Origin: Chryseobacterium oranimense
GTDB lineage: Bacteria > Bacteroidota > Bacteroidia > Flavobacteriales > Weeksellaceae
Assembly: GCF_900129755.1 (NCBI RefSeq)
Contig: NZ_FQWT01000008.1
Span: 1 to 64,000 of the forward strand
Length of the DNA: 64,000 nt
Direction of reading: 5' to 3'
Each line of letters starts with the position of its first letter. The first letter of the stretch is position 1. A program made the position numbers and the translations under genes. The notes beneath the pieces were generated by a model, which was not told the DNA's origin, did no database searches, and saw only the letters and a list, made by a program, of their open reading frames with translations. Shown piece by piece: positions 25,248 through 34,637 of the stretch.

Positions 25248-27389
25248 TTATTTTATAAAACCTCTGTTTCTCAATAAAGGCTTAATGTCCGGATCATGAC
25301 CTGTAAAATCTCTGAATGCCTGGTTAAGGTCTACAGAATTTCCTACAGAAAGAATATATTTTCTGAATCGGTCTCCGTTTTCTCTGGTAAGTCCGCCATT
25401 GTTTTTAATCCATTCCCATGCATCATTGTCAAGAGTTTCAGACCAAAGATAAGCGTAATATCCTGCAGAGTAACCTCCGCCCCAGATGTGGGCAAAATAA
25501 GGAGTATGGTATCTTGGTGGTACTGTCGCTAAGGTAAATCCATGACTGGCCAATGACTGTTTTTCAAAATCAAGAACAGGAATTAGTTGGCTTTCATTGG
25601 TCACGGTATGCCAATCCATATCCAAAGCAGCAGCAGAAACAAGCTCTGTCGTCATATATCCTTGGTTGAAAGTAGCTGCTTTTTTAATTTTATCAACCAA
25701 AGCCTGAGGAATCGGCTGTTTCGTTTCGTAGTGAATTGCATAGTTTTTAAGAACTACAGGATCCAGTGCCCAATGCTCATTAATCTGTGAAGGGAATTCC
25801 ACAAAGTCTCTCGGAACACTCGTTCCTGAAAGCGACGGATATTTCTGGCTTGCAAACATTCCGTGGATAGAATGCCCAAATTCATGGAACATTGTGGAAA
25901 CATCATCATAGCTGATCAGGGAAGGTTTTCCCGGAGCCGGCTTCTGGTAATTGTAGCAGTTGACAATCACAGGTTTTGTTCCTAAAAGATAAGACTGCTC
26001 CACGAAGTTGCTCATCCAGGCGCCTCCGTTTTTAGAATCTCTTGTATAGAAATCAAGATAATAGATCGCAATAGATTTTCCGTCATGGTCAAAAACTTCA
26101 TAAGTTACCACATCAGGATGATAAACAGGAAGATCCGTTCTCTTTTTAAATGTCAGTCCGTAGAACTTTTCCGCGGCGTAGAAAACTCCTTTTTCCAAAA
26201 CAGTAGTTACTTCAAAATAAGGTTTGATCTGGTTTTCATCGAGATCATACTTTGCTTTTCTTACCTGTTCTGCATAGAAGTTCCAGTCCCAAGGTTCTAC
26301 TTTGAAGCCTCCTTTCTGCTGATCGATGAGGTCCTGGATATCTTTTGCCTCACGTCTTGCTGTTTCTACAGCAGGGGTCGCGATCTGGTTCATCAACTTC
26401 GTAGCGGCTTCAGGTGTTTTAGCCATCTGGTCCTGAAGTTTCCATTCGGCAAAGCTTTTCTTGCCGAGGATCTGAGCTTTTTTAAGCCTTAGCTTAGCAA
26501 GCTTTTCAATCGTTTCGCGGGTGTCATTTCCATCACCTTTTTCAGCTCTCAGCCACGATGCTTTGAACAGTTTTTCTCTTGTTGCTCTGTTCTTCAAATT
26601 TTGAAGTAGAGGCTGCTGTGTTGTATTCTGAAGGGCAAGAAGATATTTTCCCGGCTGTCCTGCGGTTTTGGCATCAGCCGCCGCAGCTTCGATCTCATCG
26701 GCAGAAAGCCCGTCCAGTTCCTTGGCATCAGAGAAAAATACGCCTCCTTGTTTTCTTGCTTCCAGTAATTTATTGGCATATTGAGTAGAAAGTGAAGCAA
26801 GCTCCTGATTGATCTGCTTTAGTTTTTCTTTATCAGCCGAAGAAAGATTGGCTCCTGCAATTTCAAAATTCTGCTTGTAATACTGAACCAGTTTTTTGCT
26901 TTCAGGATCCAAACCGTCTTCTTTAATAGACTTGATTCTTTTATATAAATTTTCATTCAGGTACATTTTATCGGAATGCGCAGCAAAAATGGGAGCGTAT
27001 TCTTCATCTAAAGCCTGAAGGGTAGGGTTGGTATTTGCGCTTGTAAGATTAGAAAATACAATGGTGGCTCTTTTTAAAACCTCACCGCTTTTTTCCAGGG
27101 CTACAATGGTATTTTCGAAAGTAGGAGCTTCCGGGTTGTTGGCAATTTTCAGAATCTCAGCATCGTGCTGTTTAAGCCCGAAATCGAAAGCCGGTTTGAA
27201 ATGTTCATTTTTAATTTTATCGAATTCCGGAGCCTCATACTGAAGCTTGCTTTTCTTCATAAAAGGGTTTGAAGACAGGGATGGATCGGTAACAGGAGTC
27301 TCCTGTTGAGTGTCGGTTTTCTTCATGGTAGTACAAGATTGATTAAGTGCCAGAGCAGAAATTAACAATACCGATGAAATATTTTTCAT
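25248..27389 (-). CDS. dcp: M3 family peptidyl-dipeptidase (Dcp type) lipoprotein
   Basis: 713 residues of the thimet oligopeptidase/Dcp family. The zinc motif is TMFHEFGHSIHGMF (HExxH read as HEFGH) with the downstream glutamate region of the family. The C-terminal half contains YHTPYFAHIWGGGYSAGYYAYLWS in parts (YFAHIWGGGYSAGYY), typical of Dcp. The N terminus is a lipoprotein signal with Cys in LNQSC, so it is anchored in the envelope. It should cleave C-terminal dipeptides from peptides. The promoter region carries only a TATCTTTA-type box. Confidence 0.92.
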   Translation of the reverse strand: MKNISSVLLISALALNQSCTTMKKTDTQQETPVTDPSLSSNPFMKKSKLQYEAPEFDKIKNEHFKPAFDFGLKQHDAEILKIANNPEAPTFENTIVALEKSGEVLKRATIVFSNLTSANTNPTLQALDEEYAPIFAAHSDKMYLNENLYKRIKSIKEDGLDPESKKLVQYYKQNFEIAGANLSSADKEKLKQINQELASLSTQYANKLLEARKQGGVFFSDAKELDGLSADEIEAAAADAKTAGQPGKYLLALQNTTQQPLLQNLKNRATREKLFKASWLRAEKGDGNDTRETIEKLAKLRLKKAQILGKKSFAEWKLQDQMAKTPEAATKLMNQIATPAVETARREAKDIQDLIDQQKGGFKVEPWDWNFYAEQVRKAKYDLDENQIKPYFEVTTVLEKGVFYAAEKFYGLTFKKRTDLPVYHPDVVTYEVFDHDGKSIAIYYLDFYTRDSKNGGAWMSNFVEQSYLLGTKPVIVNCYNYQKPAPGKPSLISYDDVSTMFHEFGHSIHGMFASQKYPSLSGTSVPRDFVEFPSQINEHWALDPVVLKNYAIHYETKQPIPQALVDKIKKAATFNQGYMTTELVSAAALDMDWHTVTNESQLIPVLDFEKQSLASHGFTLATVPPRYHTPYFAHIWGGGYSAGYYAYLWSETLDNDAWEWIKNNGGLTRENGDRFRKYILSVGNSVDLNQAFRDFTGHDPDIKPLLRNRGFIK

Positions 27390-27447
27390 AAATTAGTTGT
27401 TATTAAAGTATAAAGATATTAAAACTTAATTTATAAAAGCAGTAAAC

Positions 27448-28284
27448 ATGAAATCAACAACTCTTTTTGTATTCTCAGCCTTCGCGCTGATGACCGCATG
27501 TAATGATAAACATGACCGAAGAAATGGTGAAAATAACTATAATAATGATAAAGACAACGGGTGGGTAGATAATGTGATCAACAAAGAAAGCGGCCCGGTG
27601 AGAGAGAAAGAATTTAAGGGAGATTTTGATGAGATTGAAGTTTCCCAGGCGATAGAAGCGGAAATCATCAAGTCTGAAACAGAAAAAGTGGTTATTTCCG
27701 CACCGGAAAACATCATCAATGAAATTCTGGTAGACAACAGCGGCGGAAAGCTTCATATTCATTATAAAAGAGGCATCAGGGTGATGAACAGCCATAATGT
27801 GAAGGCAAAAATTTATGCAAAAGATTTCTCAAAACTTGTTGCCAATTCTGCGGCAAGTATCCATGTGAAAGATAAATTTACACAGGAAAAAGTAGATATT
27901 GAAATATCCAGCGCAGCAAGTGTTTCCGGAGATCTTGAGGCCAATGATTTTGATATCTCGGCGGACAGCAGCAGCAGCTTCAACGGAAAAGTCTGGGCAG
28001 TGGATCTTGATGTTGATGCTTCTTCGGCAGCCAGTATTGATATTTCCGGGAAAGCTAAAAATGCAGACGTCACTTCCTCATCAGGAAGCAGCATCTCAGC
28101 TAAAGAACTTGTTGCAGATAATGTAAAAGCTGAAGCCTCCAGTGGGGCAAGTGTTCATATCGGCGCGGTTTTATCCGTAAATGCTGAAGCTTCATCAGGA
28201 GGCAGTGTGGATATTGCTAAAAGAGGAGAGCTTAAAAATGTAACCAAGGAGGAAAGTAGTGGCGGAAGCGTCAGTATTCAATAA
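27448..28284 (+). CDS. Head-GIN (DUF2807) domain lipoprotein
   Basis: 278 residues with a lipoprotein signal (Cys in LMTAC) and an Asn/Asp-rich linker. From about residue 55 the chain is a right-handed beta-helix of the putative auto-transporter adhesin, head-GIN type. Ser-Ala-Ser, Ser-Ser-Ser and Ser-Gly-Gly turns recur about every 20 residues (SSAASV, DSSSSF, SSAASI, SSSGSSI, ASSGASV, ASSGGSV). The function is unknown, with surface or cell-envelope binding suspected. Its stop codon is only 3 bp from that of the convergent kefC-like gene, with no terminator between them. Confidence 0.9.
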   Translation: MKSTTLFVFSAFALMTACNDKHDRRNGENNYNNDKDNGWVDNVINKESGPVREKEFKGDFDEIEVSQAIEAEIIKSETEKVVISAPENIINEILVDNSGGKLHIHYKRGIRVMNSHNVKAKIYAKDFSKLVANSAASIHVKDKFTQEKVDIEISSAASVSGDLEANDFDISADSSSSFNGKVWAVDLDVDASSAASIDISGKAKNADVTSSSGSSISAKELVADNVKAEASSGASVHIGAVLSVNAEASSGGSVDIAKRGELKNVTKEESSGGSVSIQ

Positions 28285-28287
28285 TAA

Positions 28288-30177
28288 TTAATTGGAGGAT
28301 TCCTCGTCATTTTCTTCTTCATCTGCTGACGAGGAACCTTCCCAATCTTTGTTATCAAAATTAAGGTTATCATAAGCCAGTAATTCCTCCTCCCGCTGGA
28401 GGATTTCTTTTGTGGTGAACAATAAGATCTCATCATCATCCTTTGCTTTGGCCAGTCTTCTGATAGAGGCTTTATCTATCGCCATAAATCTTTGTCCGAG
28501 ACGTCTTGCCGCGTATTTTCTCATACCCGTTTCGTGAAGAACATCAACAGCCATATCTACAGCGGTTCCCAAGGTTTCGCGGTAAATATTTTCAATGCCG
28601 TTGTTGAGGTAATTATAAGCATCAATCCTGTTTTTAGCTCTTACAAAAATCTTGACTTTGGGATAATGTTCCCTTACCAGTTCAGCAATAAATTTATTAT
28701 CATCAGGATCATCAAGACAGAGAACCAAAATTTCAGCGTCTTCAATTCCTGCAGCTCTTAGAATAGGGATTCTGGTAGCATCTCCGTAATATACTTTGAA
28801 GCCATAGCTCCTTAACAGCTTCACCCGGTCGGAATCCCTGTCCAGAACCGTTGCTGAAATTTTATTAGCCTTTAAAAGTCGGCCCACCGTACTTCCGAAA
28901 TGTCCGAAACCTACAATAATGATTTTCTTCTGGCTAACGGTATTGTCCAGAATATTGAAATCATTATCCGTATCAGGAACTTCCCTGATAAACTTAGGCG
29001 TAATCAATTTATCATTAATAATCAGAAGGATAGGGGTAATACACATGGTAATGGCAGTAACCGCCATCATTTGTGCGTTGAGTTCAGGGCTTAACAGGTA
29101 AAGATCCGAAGCGTAATTAATTAAAACAAAGGCAAATTCCCCTACCTGGGAAAGGGCAAATGCATAAAACAGACTCTGCGGTGTATCAATCTTAAAAAAC
29201 TTTCCAATGGCATATAAAACCACAAATTTTACAATCAATACGGCAAAAACAGTAGAAAAAATAAACAGTGGGTCCTGCTGGATAATATTAAAATTGATGG
29301 TAGAACCTACACTTACAAAGAATACAGCCAAAAGCAAACCTTTAAACGGATCAATCTGGGCTTCCAGTTCATGCCTGAACTCGCTGTTGGCAAGCATTAC
29401 CCCTGCAAGGAAAGCGCCCAGTGCCGGCGAAAGTCCTATGGCTACCATAAGCTCTGAAACCCCTATGACAAGGAATAATGAGGATGCCGTAAGCAGTTCC
29501 GTCATTCCTGACTTTGAAACATATCTTAAAAATGGAACAAATACATATCTTCCCAATAGGATCAAAATAGCTACTCCTAAGATCACCGTCCCTGCCTGCA
29601 GCCATTCCGGGAGTTTCTGGATCAGAATCTGTATGTCATTATCATGATGATTTGCTTTATAATTGGCAATAATCGGTAGAATCGCCAGAATAGGGATCAC
29701 GGCAATATCCTGAAACAGAAGCGTGGAGAAGGAAGCCTCTCCTGCAAGGGTTTTAAGGTTATTTTTTTCCTGAAGGGTCTGCAGTACAATAGCTGTGGAG
29801 GAAAGTGCAAAACACATCGCGATGGCAACAGCTTTATCTATCCTCCATCCGGCACTGATGAAAACAAGGAACAGAAGTGAAATGGAAAGCAGCATCTGCG
29901 TAAGTCCCAAACCTATAATTTTCTTCCGCATTTCCCAGAATTTCCTTGGCTCCAGCTCCAGTCCCACCAGGAAAAGAAGCATAATCACACCAAACTCACT
30001 GGCGTGCATGATATCGTTAACATCTTTCCCGGTAAGCCTCAGAACATAAGGGCCGATAATGATGCCTCCCAAAATATATCCTATCACGGAACTCAGCCCA
30101 AATTTTCTCGCAAGTGGAACCATAATAATGGCTACACCAAGAAAAATTAATGTATTCATTGCTAAACTGGATTCCAT
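28288..30177 (-). CDS. kefC: CPA2 monovalent cation:proton antiporter, KefB/KefC type
   Basis: 629 residues. The first ~390 form the 12-13 helix CPA2 antiporter core, starting LIFLGVAIIMVPLARKFGLS. A RCK-N domain follows with the nucleotide loop GFGHFG (about residue 405) and the acidic end of strand 2 at LDRDSDRV. The C-terminal ~60 residues are charged and end in a Glu/Asp-rich tail. The KefF-like protein is encoded 6 nt upstream, the same pairing as in E. coli where glutathione adducts gate K+ efflux. The exact ion is not certain. Confidence 0.9.
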   Translation of the reverse strand: MESSLAMNTLIFLGVAIIMVPLARKFGLSSVIGYILGGIIIGPYVLRLTGKDVNDIMHASEFGVIMLLFLVGLELEPRKFWEMRKKIIGLGLTQMLLSISLLFLVFISAGWRIDKAVAIAMCFALSSTAIVLQTLQEKNNLKTLAGEASFSTLLFQDIAVIPILAILPIIANYKANHHDNDIQILIQKLPEWLQAGTVILGVAILILLGRYVFVPFLRYVSKSGMTELLTASSLFLVIGVSELMVAIGLSPALGAFLAGVMLANSEFRHELEAQIDPFKGLLLAVFFVSVGSTINFNIIQQDPLFIFSTVFAVLIVKFVVLYAIGKFFKIDTPQSLFYAFALSQVGEFAFVLINYASDLYLLSPELNAQMMAVTAITMCITPILLIINDKLITPKFIREVPDTDNDFNILDNTVSQKKIIIVGFGHFGSTVGRLLKANKISATVLDRDSDRVKLLRSYGFKVYYGDATRIPILRAAGIEDAEILVLCLDDPDDNKFIAELVREHYPKVKIFVRAKNRIDAYNYLNNGIENIYRETLGTAVDMAVDVLHETGMRKYAARRLGQRFMAIDKASIRRLAKAKDDDEILLFTTKEILQREEELLAYDNLNFDNKDWEGSSSADEEENDEESSN

Positions 30178-30183
30178 ATACTA

Positions 30184-30705
30184 TTATTGGTTGAGGAGTT
30201 CTGTAAATTCTTTCTTATGTAAAATAATATCTTTTTTGCTTAGTTTATGGGCTTCATAAACAATTTTAATGTGCTTGATATCAGCTTTGAAAACCCTTAA
30301 AGAAACAATCAGTCCGCTGATCAGTTCCTCTACGGTGTACTGGTAGGTTCCGTTTTTACTGAATGACCTTTCTCTTCCTCCGGTCGTTACCAGGATATAA
30401 ATTTCTTTGCCTTCCAGCGGATTGGTTTCGCCTTCCTTGAGCCAGTCGCGGTCAAAAACTTCATCGATCCATAGCCTTAATAAAGGCGGCATTCCGAACC
30501 AGATAAGCGGAAACTGAAAAATAAAACGGTCATAATTTTTTAATCTTTTCCTTTCCCTGAACGCTGCAATATGAAAATCAGGATATTCTTCGTAAAGGTC
30601 TCTAAGGGTAAAATGCTGGTGGCGGACATAGAAATTAATAAGCTCTACATTAGAATTGGAGTGCTCTAAATAGGGATGTGCAAAAACTACCAGCGTCTTT
30701 TTCAT
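30184..30705 (-). CDS. kefF: NAD(P)H-dependent oxidoreductase, KefF-like antiporter subunit
   Basis: 173 residues of the flavodoxin-like quinone reductase family. The N terminus KKTLVVFAHPYLEHSNSN and the flavin-site segments FQFPLIWFGMPPLLR and VTTGGRERSF are typical of KefF/MdaB proteins. In E. coli KefF is required for full KefC activity. The gene is the first of a two-gene operon with kefC (6-nt gap), which supports that role here. Several genome annotations call such proteins only NAD(P)H oxidoreductase. Confidence 0.87.
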   Translation of the reverse strand: MKKTLVVFAHPYLEHSNSNVELINFYVRHQHFTLRDLYEEYPDFHIAAFRERKRLKNYDRFIFQFPLIWFGMPPLLRLWIDEVFDRDWLKEGETNPLEGKEIYILVTTGGRERSFSKNGTYQYTVEELISGLIVSLRVFKADIKHIKIVYEAHKLSKKDIILHKKEFTELLNQ

Positions 30706-30841
30706 ATACCTGTTTTCAGTAAATATAACGAAAAAATATTGAATTTAAAATGGGTTTTATGTGATTTTATTAATTTTTCAATAATTAAAATTGAATTTAA
30801 TGTTAAAATAAACAAATAAATAGCTAGTATTTAATATATTA

Positions 30842-30869
30842 AATAAAAAATCGGGCAGACCGCCCGATT
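30842..30869 (-). terminator. Intrinsic terminator behind the lemA operon
   Basis: On the minus strand an 8-bp G+C-rich stem AATCGGGC/GCCCGATT (30862-30869 with 30849-30856) is followed by a T tract. The rest of the spacer 30706-30894 is A+T-rich with no gene. Confidence 0.87.
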
Positions 30870-30894
30870 ATATTGAATTTTGTTATGTTTCTTA

Positions 30895-31701
30895 TTACCA
30901 TCCGCCGGATGCACCGCCTCCTCCAAAGCTGCCTCCTCCTCCAAAGCCGCCGAATCCACCGCCGCCGGAACTTCCACCACCAAAACCGCCTCCTCCGAAG
31001 CTGCCCGGGAAAGGGAAGAATCCACCAGGATAATTTCTCCGTCCTCTTCTGGTAATGATCACATCATCATCGTCATTATTGCCGCCTCGTCCTCCGCCTC
31101 TGTTACCGAAGATAATTGCCAGAAGAATGAAAATCACAAATGCGATGATAAGGATCTTAAATGCACTTCCATTTCCTGAAGGTGAGGTTTCTTCTACTGG
31201 TTTGAATTTTCCCTGAACGGCTTCCATGATTGCGGAAGTACCACGGTTGATCCCTTCATACCACTGTCCCTGCCTGAAATTGGGAGTGACGATATAATCA
31301 AGGATCTGACCCGCCACGGAAGCTGTGAGATACTGTTCCACAGCTCTTCCCTGCTGGATAGACATGGTCCTGTCTTCAGTAGCAATCAGGAAAACAACAC
31401 CGTTATCCACGCCTTTTTTTCCGATTCCCCATTTCTCGCCGAACATGGTTGCCAGAAAGTTAACGTCTTCTCCTTTGGTAGAAGGAATGATGACTACTTC
31501 AATTTCTGTGGAGGTAGAATCCGAAAATTTGATCAGCTTATTGTTCAGCTCATCTTTTTGCTGCTGGGTAAGCAACCCTGCTTCATCAAACACAGGATAT
31601 AAGACCGCGGGTTTTTGCGGAATCGTATACTGTGCTGATACAAAAGTGTAAAAGCAGAGGAATATGAATGAAAATACTATTTTAAGAGAACGTAATCTCA
31701 T
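30895..31701 (-). CDS. TPM domain protein with Gly-rich tail (YgcG family)
   Basis: 268 residues. A signal peptide ends near VSAQ, the TPM (repair of photosystem II/YgcG) domain covers about residues 30-165 with VFDEAGLLT and VIIPSTKG-type strands, then a transmembrane helix (ILIIAFVIFILLAIIFG) and a C-terminal tail of ~60 residues that is mostly Gly, Ser and Phe. The protein should sit in the membrane with the TPM domain outside the cytoplasm. It overlaps the second TPM gene by 20 bp and belongs to the LemA operon, a common arrangement of unknown function. Confidence 0.9.
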   Translation of the reverse strand: MRLRSLKIVFSFIFLCFYTFVSAQYTIPQKPAVLYPVFDEAGLLTQQQKDELNNKLIKFSDSTSTEIEVVIIPSTKGEDVNFLATMFGEKWGIGKKGVDNGVVFLIATEDRTMSIQQGRAVEQYLTASVAGQILDYIVTPNFRQGQWYEGINRGTSAIMEAVQGKFKPVEETSPSGNGSAFKILIIAFVIFILLAIIFGNRGGGRGGNNDDDDVIITRRGRRNYPGGFFPFPGSFGGGGFGGGSSGGGGFGGFGGGGSFGGGGASGGW

Positions 31702-32110
31702 TAGGAAGCTGATTGGGGTTTTCTCCTTCTACAGGAAAATATTTTTTGAGTTCAAGACCGGTTTCCAGGATACCGCTTTTTAAAGCTTTATAATAATTTC
31801 CTTTGGCAAATTCAGTAGTAATGTAGTCGTGCAGGTGATCCCAATACGACTGGTGTACTTTTTCATGAATTCCGATATCTCCGATAATGGTCAGGTATTT
31901 CTGTTCGAAATTCACATGGAAAAGCACTGCATTTCTGTCGGTAGTTTTATTCATACAAAGCTCCTTGAACACTTCAAATGCAGTTTGTGCATTCTCTGTT
32001 TCCGTGTTCGAGTCGATATGGACCCGGATCTCGCCTGTAGAATGTTCTTCTGCCGATTGTATCGCCTCCACAAGGGAATTGATCTGCTGATTTGTCAGAA
32101 AACGATTCAT
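31682..32110 (-). CDS. TPM domain protein
   Basis: 142 residues, soluble, without a signal peptide. The TPM fold is seen in STGEIRVHIDSN, AVLFHVNFEQKYLTIIGD and the C-terminal helix. It lies 2 nt behind lemA and overlaps the next TPM gene by 20 bp, so translation of the three is likely coupled. The function is unknown. Confidence 0.88.
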   Translation of the reverse strand: MNRFLTNQQINSLVEAIQSAEEHSTGEIRVHIDSNTETENAQTAFEVFKELCMNKTTDRNAVLFHVNFEQKYLTIIGDIGIHEKVHQSYWDHLHDYITTEFAKGNYYKALKSGILETGLELKKYFPVEGENPNQLPNEITFS

Positions 32111-32112
32111 TA

Positions 32113-32718
32113 TTATTTAAATACTTCAGGAGCTTTTTCAGCACCGGCTTCAGCCTTGAAGAAAGGTTTTTCTTTAAAGTTGGTAAAATTTGCCAGAATA
32201 TTATTCGGGAACGTTTTGATCGTTGTGTTGTAATCTTTCGCAGCATCATTATAATAAACTGTTTCAGTTCTGATGCTGTTTTCAATCGCCGTATATTCTC
32301 TCTGGAAGTTGATGTACTGCTGGTCAGCCTTCAGGTTAGGGTAAGATTCCACTACCGCCATCAATCTGCTTAATGCACCGGATAATTCCCCCTGTGCGGC
32401 CTGGAATTTTGCCATGTCAGCTTCTGTCATATTCGTTGGGTCAACGTTGATAGACGTAGCTTTTGAGCGGGCTTCAACCACTTTTGTAAGAGTTTCCTGT
32501 TCAAATTTTGAATAGGATTTAACCGTTCTTTCCAGGTTTGGAATAAGATTGGCCCTCTTCTGATATACAGTTTCTATATTGGACCACTTGGAATTTACGT
32601 TCTGTTCTTTCGAAACGAAATTATTGTAACCGTTTTTTCCCCAGAAGAATATTACACCTACAATAATAAGCAGTGCGATACCGATAGTTCCTGCGCTCAG
32701 GCAGCCTTTATTTTTCAT
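32113..32718 (-). CDS. lemA: LemA family protein
   Basis: 201 residues. A single N-terminal membrane helix (GTIGIALLIIVGVIFFWG) is followed by the four-helix LemA domain with the signature VYQKRANLIPNLERTVKSY and the YNDAAKDYNTTIKTFPNNI segment. The LemA domain faces the periplasm in other bacteria. The protein heads an operon with two TPM proteins. A TATATTTG box on the minus strand lies 31 nt upstream. Confidence 0.92.
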   Translation of the reverse strand: MKNKGCLSAGTIGIALLIIVGVIFFWGKNGYNNFVSKEQNVNSKWSNIETVYQKRANLIPNLERTVKSYSKFEQETLTKVVEARSKATSINVDPTNMTEADMAKFQAAQGELSGALSRLMAVVESYPNLKADQQYINFQREYTAIENSIRTETVYYNDAAKDYNTTIKTFPNNILANFTNFKEKPFFKAEAGAEKAPEVFK

Positions 32719-32748
32719 AGTTTATTTTTTTAAATTTTTTGTGCTAAC

Positions 32749-32756
32749 CAAATATA
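32749..32756 (-). promoter_or_regulatory. -7 box TATATTTG for the lemA operon
   Basis: Exact TAnnTTTG match on the minus strand, back to back with the folA box 12 nt away. Confidence 0.6.
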
Positions 32757-32768
32757 CAAATTATGTGC

Positions 32769-32776
32769 TAATTTTG
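32769..32776 (+). promoter_or_regulatory. -7 box TAATTTTG for folA
   Basis: Exact TAnnTTTG match 15 nt upstream of the folA ATG. It forms a compact divergent pair with the lemA promoter. Confidence 0.6.
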
Positions 32777-32791
32777 TAAAAAATTATCAGA

Positions 32792-33286
32792 ATGACAACA
32801 ATAGTGGTGGCAATGGGAGAGAAGAACGAGATCGGTTTTGAAAATAAACTGCTGTGGCATCTTCCTAAAGACCTGAAGCACTTTAAAGATATTACTTCCG
32901 GACATCCGGTTATTATGGGAAGAAAAACCTATGAAAGTATAGGTAAACCATTGCCTAACCGTACCAATATTGTTATTTCCAGGAAGAAAGACTGGTTTGA
33001 AGAAGGAATTCTGATCGTAGGAAGCATTAAAGAAGCCGTAAAATTTGCCAAAAAGATTGATGAAGAGGTTTTCATTATCGGTGGTGGGAATATTTATGAA
33101 CAGACGATGGAAATTGTTGATAAATTGGAAGTTACTTTAGTAAAAGCTGACCTTGAGGCCGATACCTTCTTTCCAAAGATCAATGAAAAAATCTGGAAAA
33201 AGACTGACGAAATATGTCATGAAAAAGATGAAAAGAATCCATATGATTTTTGTTTTCAGACCTATGAAAGAATCAAGAGTGAATAG
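32792..33286 (+). CDS. folA: Dihydrofolate reductase
   Basis: 164 residues. Family motifs are present: VVAMGEKNEIGFENKLLWHLPKD (with substrate acid near LPKDLKHFK), PVIMGRKTYESIG for NADPH, RTNIVISR, and IIGGGNIYEQTM. The enzyme reduces dihydrofolate to tetrahydrofolate in the cytoplasm. The start is set by the promoter 15 nt upstream. It is followed by a separately promoted gene. Confidence 0.96.
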   Translation: MTTIVVAMGEKNEIGFENKLLWHLPKDLKHFKDITSGHPVIMGRKTYESIGKPLPNRTNIVISRKKDWFEEGILIVGSIKEAVKFAKKIDEEVFIIGGGNIYEQTMEIVDKLEVTLVKADLEADTFFPKINEKIWKKTDEICHEKDEKNPYDFCFQTYERIKSE

Positions 33287-33335
33287 CAGCGAAAATTCTA
33301 ACAGGTAACCTCTAGCTTCTAACCTCTAAATTTTC

Positions 33336-33343
33336 TATCTTTG
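33336..33343 (+). promoter_or_regulatory. -7 box TATCTTTG for the 33362 gene
   Basis: Exact TAnnTTTG match 18 nt upstream of the ATG at 33362. Confidence 0.55.
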
Positions 33344-33361
33344 CACTTCTAAAACTGAATA

Positions 33362-33931
33362 ATGAATAAGTACATAAAAATTGCAGTTGCAGCAGTTCTT
33401 ATCCTTTTAGGACTTTACATGATGATTTTCACAAGAAATCTGGGCTGGGGAATTGTAGTTTTCCTTCTGGCAGCAATACCTATCATACTATTCTTCAAGA
33501 ATGAATATATTCTTCTTGCCTTCTGGCAGCTGAGAAAACAGAATATGGAAAAGGCAGCACAATGGTTAAACGGAATTACCAATTACCAGGCACAGCTTCA
33601 TAAATCCCAGTATGGATATTTTCACTACCTGTTGGGACTGACACAAGCACAAGAACATCCTGCAAAAGTGGAACCTCTAATGAAGAAAGCTTTGGAATAC
33701 GGTTTGAATATGAAACATGACAGAGCGATGGCTACACTGAATCTTGCAGCAGCAGCTATTTCCAAAGGAAGAAAGCAGGAAGGACAGAAACTTCTGGAAG
33801 AGGCAAAAAGATTAGACAGCGCGGGAATGATGACAGACCAGATTAAAATGATGAAAGAACAGCTGAAAATGCCATCCATGCAAAAGCATATGCATAACCC
33901 GAATATGAGACAGAGAGGAAAATTCTTCTAA
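33362..33931 (+). CDS. Membrane protein with TPR-like cytoplasmic part
   Basis: 189 residues. Two close N-terminal membrane helices (about 7-24 and 29-46) are followed by a helical region of ~140 residues. It contains TPR-like pairs, such as NMEKAAQWLNGITNYQAQ and HDRAMATLNLAAAAISKGR with following EGQKLLEEAKRLD. The tail is basic and Met-rich. The N part resembles DUF2892-type hairpins. The function is unknown and may involve protein-protein contacts at the membrane. It is monocistronic with promoter and terminator. Confidence 0.75.
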   Translation: MNKYIKIAVAAVLILLGLYMMIFTRNLGWGIVVFLLAAIPIILFFKNEYILLAFWQLRKQNMEKAAQWLNGITNYQAQLHKSQYGYFHYLLGLTQAQEHPAKVEPLMKKALEYGLNMKHDRAMATLNLAAAAISKGRKQEGQKLLEEAKRLDSAGMMTDQIKMMKEQLKMPSMQKHMHNPNMRQRGKFF

Positions 33932-33946
33932 GAAAATACAAAACGA

Positions 33947-33971
33947 AAAAGCACCTGATCCAGGTGCTTTT
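33947..33971. terminator. Bidirectional terminator
   Basis: An 11-bp stem AAAAGCACCTG/CAGGTGCTTTT (33947-33957, 33961-33971) with T/A tracts on both sides between convergent genes. Confidence 0.88.
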
Positions 33972-33992
33972 TTATTTTAAACCAAACAGTGA

Positions 33993-34625
33993 TCACATTT
34001 CCGAGTTATGATCATGGCCGTAAAATTTGGGTATCTGCCATTGGTATTTTACAGCCAGAGTCCTGATGGCAACAATTAATAGAATTGTAAATATCTGTAT
34101 AAATGTATAGGAAAGCGGTATATACTTTGTCATTAAAAGGAAAACGGATCCTCCGACAATACACGCTGTAGCATAGATTTCTTTCCTGAAGATCAGTGGA
34201 ATCCGGTTCAGTAGAATATCCCGTATAATTCCTCCGAAACAGCCCGTGATCGTTCCCAGGGCAATACATATGAAGGGATGAATTTCTGCATTAAGTCCTT
34301 TCTGCACACCGATAATGGTAAATAATCCCAGCCCGAAACTGTCAAAAATAAAAAGGGTTACTTTGAAGTTCTTTTCGATCGATTTGAAGATCATGGCGAA
34401 AATACTTGTTCCCAGTATTAATGCACAAGTCAGCAAGTCATGCATCCAGAAAACCGGAATATCCAGCAGAAGATCCCTTACAGTTCCTCCGCCAACGGAA
34501 GTAACGAACGCAATAATCAGAACCCCAAACGGATCAAGACGTTTCTGCATAGCGGCAAAGCTCCCAGACATCGCAAAGGATATGGTTCCGAGTACTTCTA
34601 TGGCAAAATTGAACTGTTCGTGCAT
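33993..34625 (-). CDS. Trimeric intracellular cation channel (TRIC/YadS, UPF0126) family protein
   Basis: 210 residues, seven predicted membrane helices arranged as two similar halves. The hallmark glycine motifs are TSVGGGTVRDLLL in the first half and CFGGIIRDILLNRIP in the second. Bacterial homologues form trimeric cation channels in the inner membrane. The physiological role is unclear. It lies downstream of coaD on the same strand, separated by a long inverted repeat. Confidence 0.88.
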   Translation of the reverse strand: MHEQFNFAIEVLGTISFAMSGSFAAMQKRLDPFGVLIIAFVTSVGGGTVRDLLLDIPVFWMHDLLTCALILGTSIFAMIFKSIEKNFKVTLFIFDSFGLGLFTIIGVQKGLNAEIHPFICIALGTITGCFGGIIRDILLNRIPLIFRKEIYATACIVGGSVFLLMTKYIPLSYTFIQIFTILLIVAIRTLAVKYQWQIPKFYGHDHNSEM

Positions 34626-34637
34626 ATGTTTATGAAT

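Noticed and set aside
29207..29647. 146-residue plus-strand frame opposite kefC
   Set aside because: Antisense to conserved antiporter helices, no promoter and no recognisable fold.
30895..31055. Plus-strand Ser/Arg-rich frames opposite the Gly-rich TPM tail
   Set aside because: They arise from the repetitive Gly codons on the other strand.
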